Notes under the pieces: generated by a model | What the model saw: the letters and a program-made list of their open reading frames with translations, nothing else | Database searches by the model: none | What the model was told of the DNA's origin: nothing | Shown: one piece after another, positions 5,682 to 6,174 of the stretch | Layout: each line of letters begins with the position of its first letter | Numbering within the stretch: the stretch's first letter is position 1 | Made by a program: the position numbers and the translations under genes | Origin: CBFGRU01 sp965651255 | Lineage (GTDB): Bacteria; Planctomycetota; Phycisphaerae; Phycisphaerales; SM1A02 | Assembly (NCBI GenBank): GCA_965651255.1 | Contig: CBFGRU010000196.1 | Coordinates: 1-6,174 of the forward strand | DNA length: 6,174 nucleotides | Direction: 5' to 3'

Positions 5682-6174
5682 ATGGCCGAAGCCATTCGCA
5701 TGACCGATGCCGGTCTCCAGGTTCCGAACCAGCCGATCCTCCCCTTCATCGAAGGCGATGGCACCGGCCGCGACATCTGGGCTGCCAGCGTCAAGGTCTT
5801 CGACGCCGCCGTCGAAAAGGCCTACGGCGGTGAACGCAGAATCGAATGGCTCGAAACCCTCGCCGGCGAAAAGGCCTTCAAGAAGACCAACAACTGGCTG
5901 CCCGATGAGACGCTCGACACCTTCCGCAAGTACCTCGTCGGCATCAAGGGCCCGCTCACCACGCCCGTCGGCGGCGGTATCCGCTCGCTCAACGTCGCGC
6001 TCCGGCAGATGCTCGACCTCTACACCTGCCTCCGCCCCGTGCGCTGGTTTGCGGGTGTCCCCTCGCCCGTCAAGCGCCCGGGCGATACCGACATGGTCAT
6101 CTTCCGCGAGAACTCCGAAGACATCTACGCCGGCATCGAGTTCGAGAACGGCACGGATGACAACCGGAAGTTCA
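5682..6174 (+). CDS. icd: Isocitrate dehydrogenase (NADP-type), 5' part
   Basis: First 164 codons of a TCA-cycle isocitrate dehydrogenase (EC 1.1.1.42), which oxidatively decarboxylates isocitrate to 2-oxoglutarate in the cytoplasm. The gene runs off the window; the E. coli enzyme has 416 residues, so about 40% is present. Visible motifs are IEGDGTGRDIW (23-33), KGPLTTPVGGGIRSLN (89-104), CLRPVR (116-121), GVPSPVK (125-131) and FRENSEDIYAGIE (141-153). Substrate-binding residues Ser102, Asn104, Arg108, Arg118 and Arg142, plus catalytic Tyr149, align with E. coli Ser113, Asn115, Arg119, Arg129, Arg153 and Tyr160 at a constant offset of 11. The cofactor-specificity region is not included, so NADP use is inferred from the close match to the E. 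coli/B. subtilis dimeric type. The RWFxGVPSPVKRP stretch recalls the B. subtilis form. ATG 5682 has GGAG (5670-5673) eight bases upstream. Codons are strongly C-ending, as expected for high expression. Confidence 0.96.
   Translation, partial: MAEAIRMTDAGLQVPNQPILPFIEGDGTGRDIWAASVKVFDAAVEKAYGGERRIEWLETLAGEKAFKKTNNWLPDETLDTFRKYLVGIKGPLTTPVGGGIRSLNVALRQMLDLYTCLRPVRWFAGVPSPVKRPGDTDMVIFRENSEDIYAGIEFENGTDDNRKF

Noticed and set aside
5360..5794. Antisense open frame of 144 codons spanning the gap before icd
   Set aside because: It covers the ends of two real genes on the other strand and the icd promoter, has no recognisable motif, and is Arg-rich as expected of a shadow frame.
1..6174. Possible novel defence, mobile or biosynthetic system
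   Set aside because: No transposase, integrase, nuclease, toxin-antitoxin, CRISPR or biosynthetic enzyme signature is visible. Three of five genes are housekeeping families, so the window reads as core chromosome.

Overview
The window is GC-rich (roughly 60-65% by eye), and every supported gene lies on the + strand. The style of the YebC and isocitrate dehydrogenase sequences, together with a very long secreted TPR protein and a small lipoprotein, suggests a member of the Planctomycetota, perhaps the Phycisphaerae. That assignment comes from remembered sequence style and has not been tested by a search.

Layout: (1) 30-3575 encodes a signal-peptide-bearing, all-helical tetratricopeptide-repeat protein of about 1181 residues. 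(2) After a 72-base gap holding a small hairpin and a good ribosome binding site, 3648-4391 encodes a full-length YebC/TACO1-family translation factor. (3) Only 25 bases later, 4417-4695 encodes a complete acylphosphatase. (4) A 129-base gap with a post-stop hairpin and a candidate promoter precedes 4825-5430, a predicted lipoprotein of unknown function with an acidic tail. (5) A 251-base gap with an 8-bp perfect stem-loop and an extended -10 promoter leads into 5682-6174, the first 164 codons of an NADP-type isocitrate dehydrogenase that runs off the window.

How they fit together: yebC and acyP are close enough to be co-transcribed, possibly as the tail of the TPR gene's transcript. The lipoprotein gene and icd each appear to have their own promoter. 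Two products (TPR protein and lipoprotein) are predicted to be exported; three (YebC, acylphosphatase, Icd) are cytoplasmic housekeeping proteins. I see no mobile element, RNA gene, CRISPR array or defence-type cluster. The window looks like ordinary chromosomal core sequence. The least understood parts are the giant TPR protein, the lipoprotein, and the two intergenic control regions.
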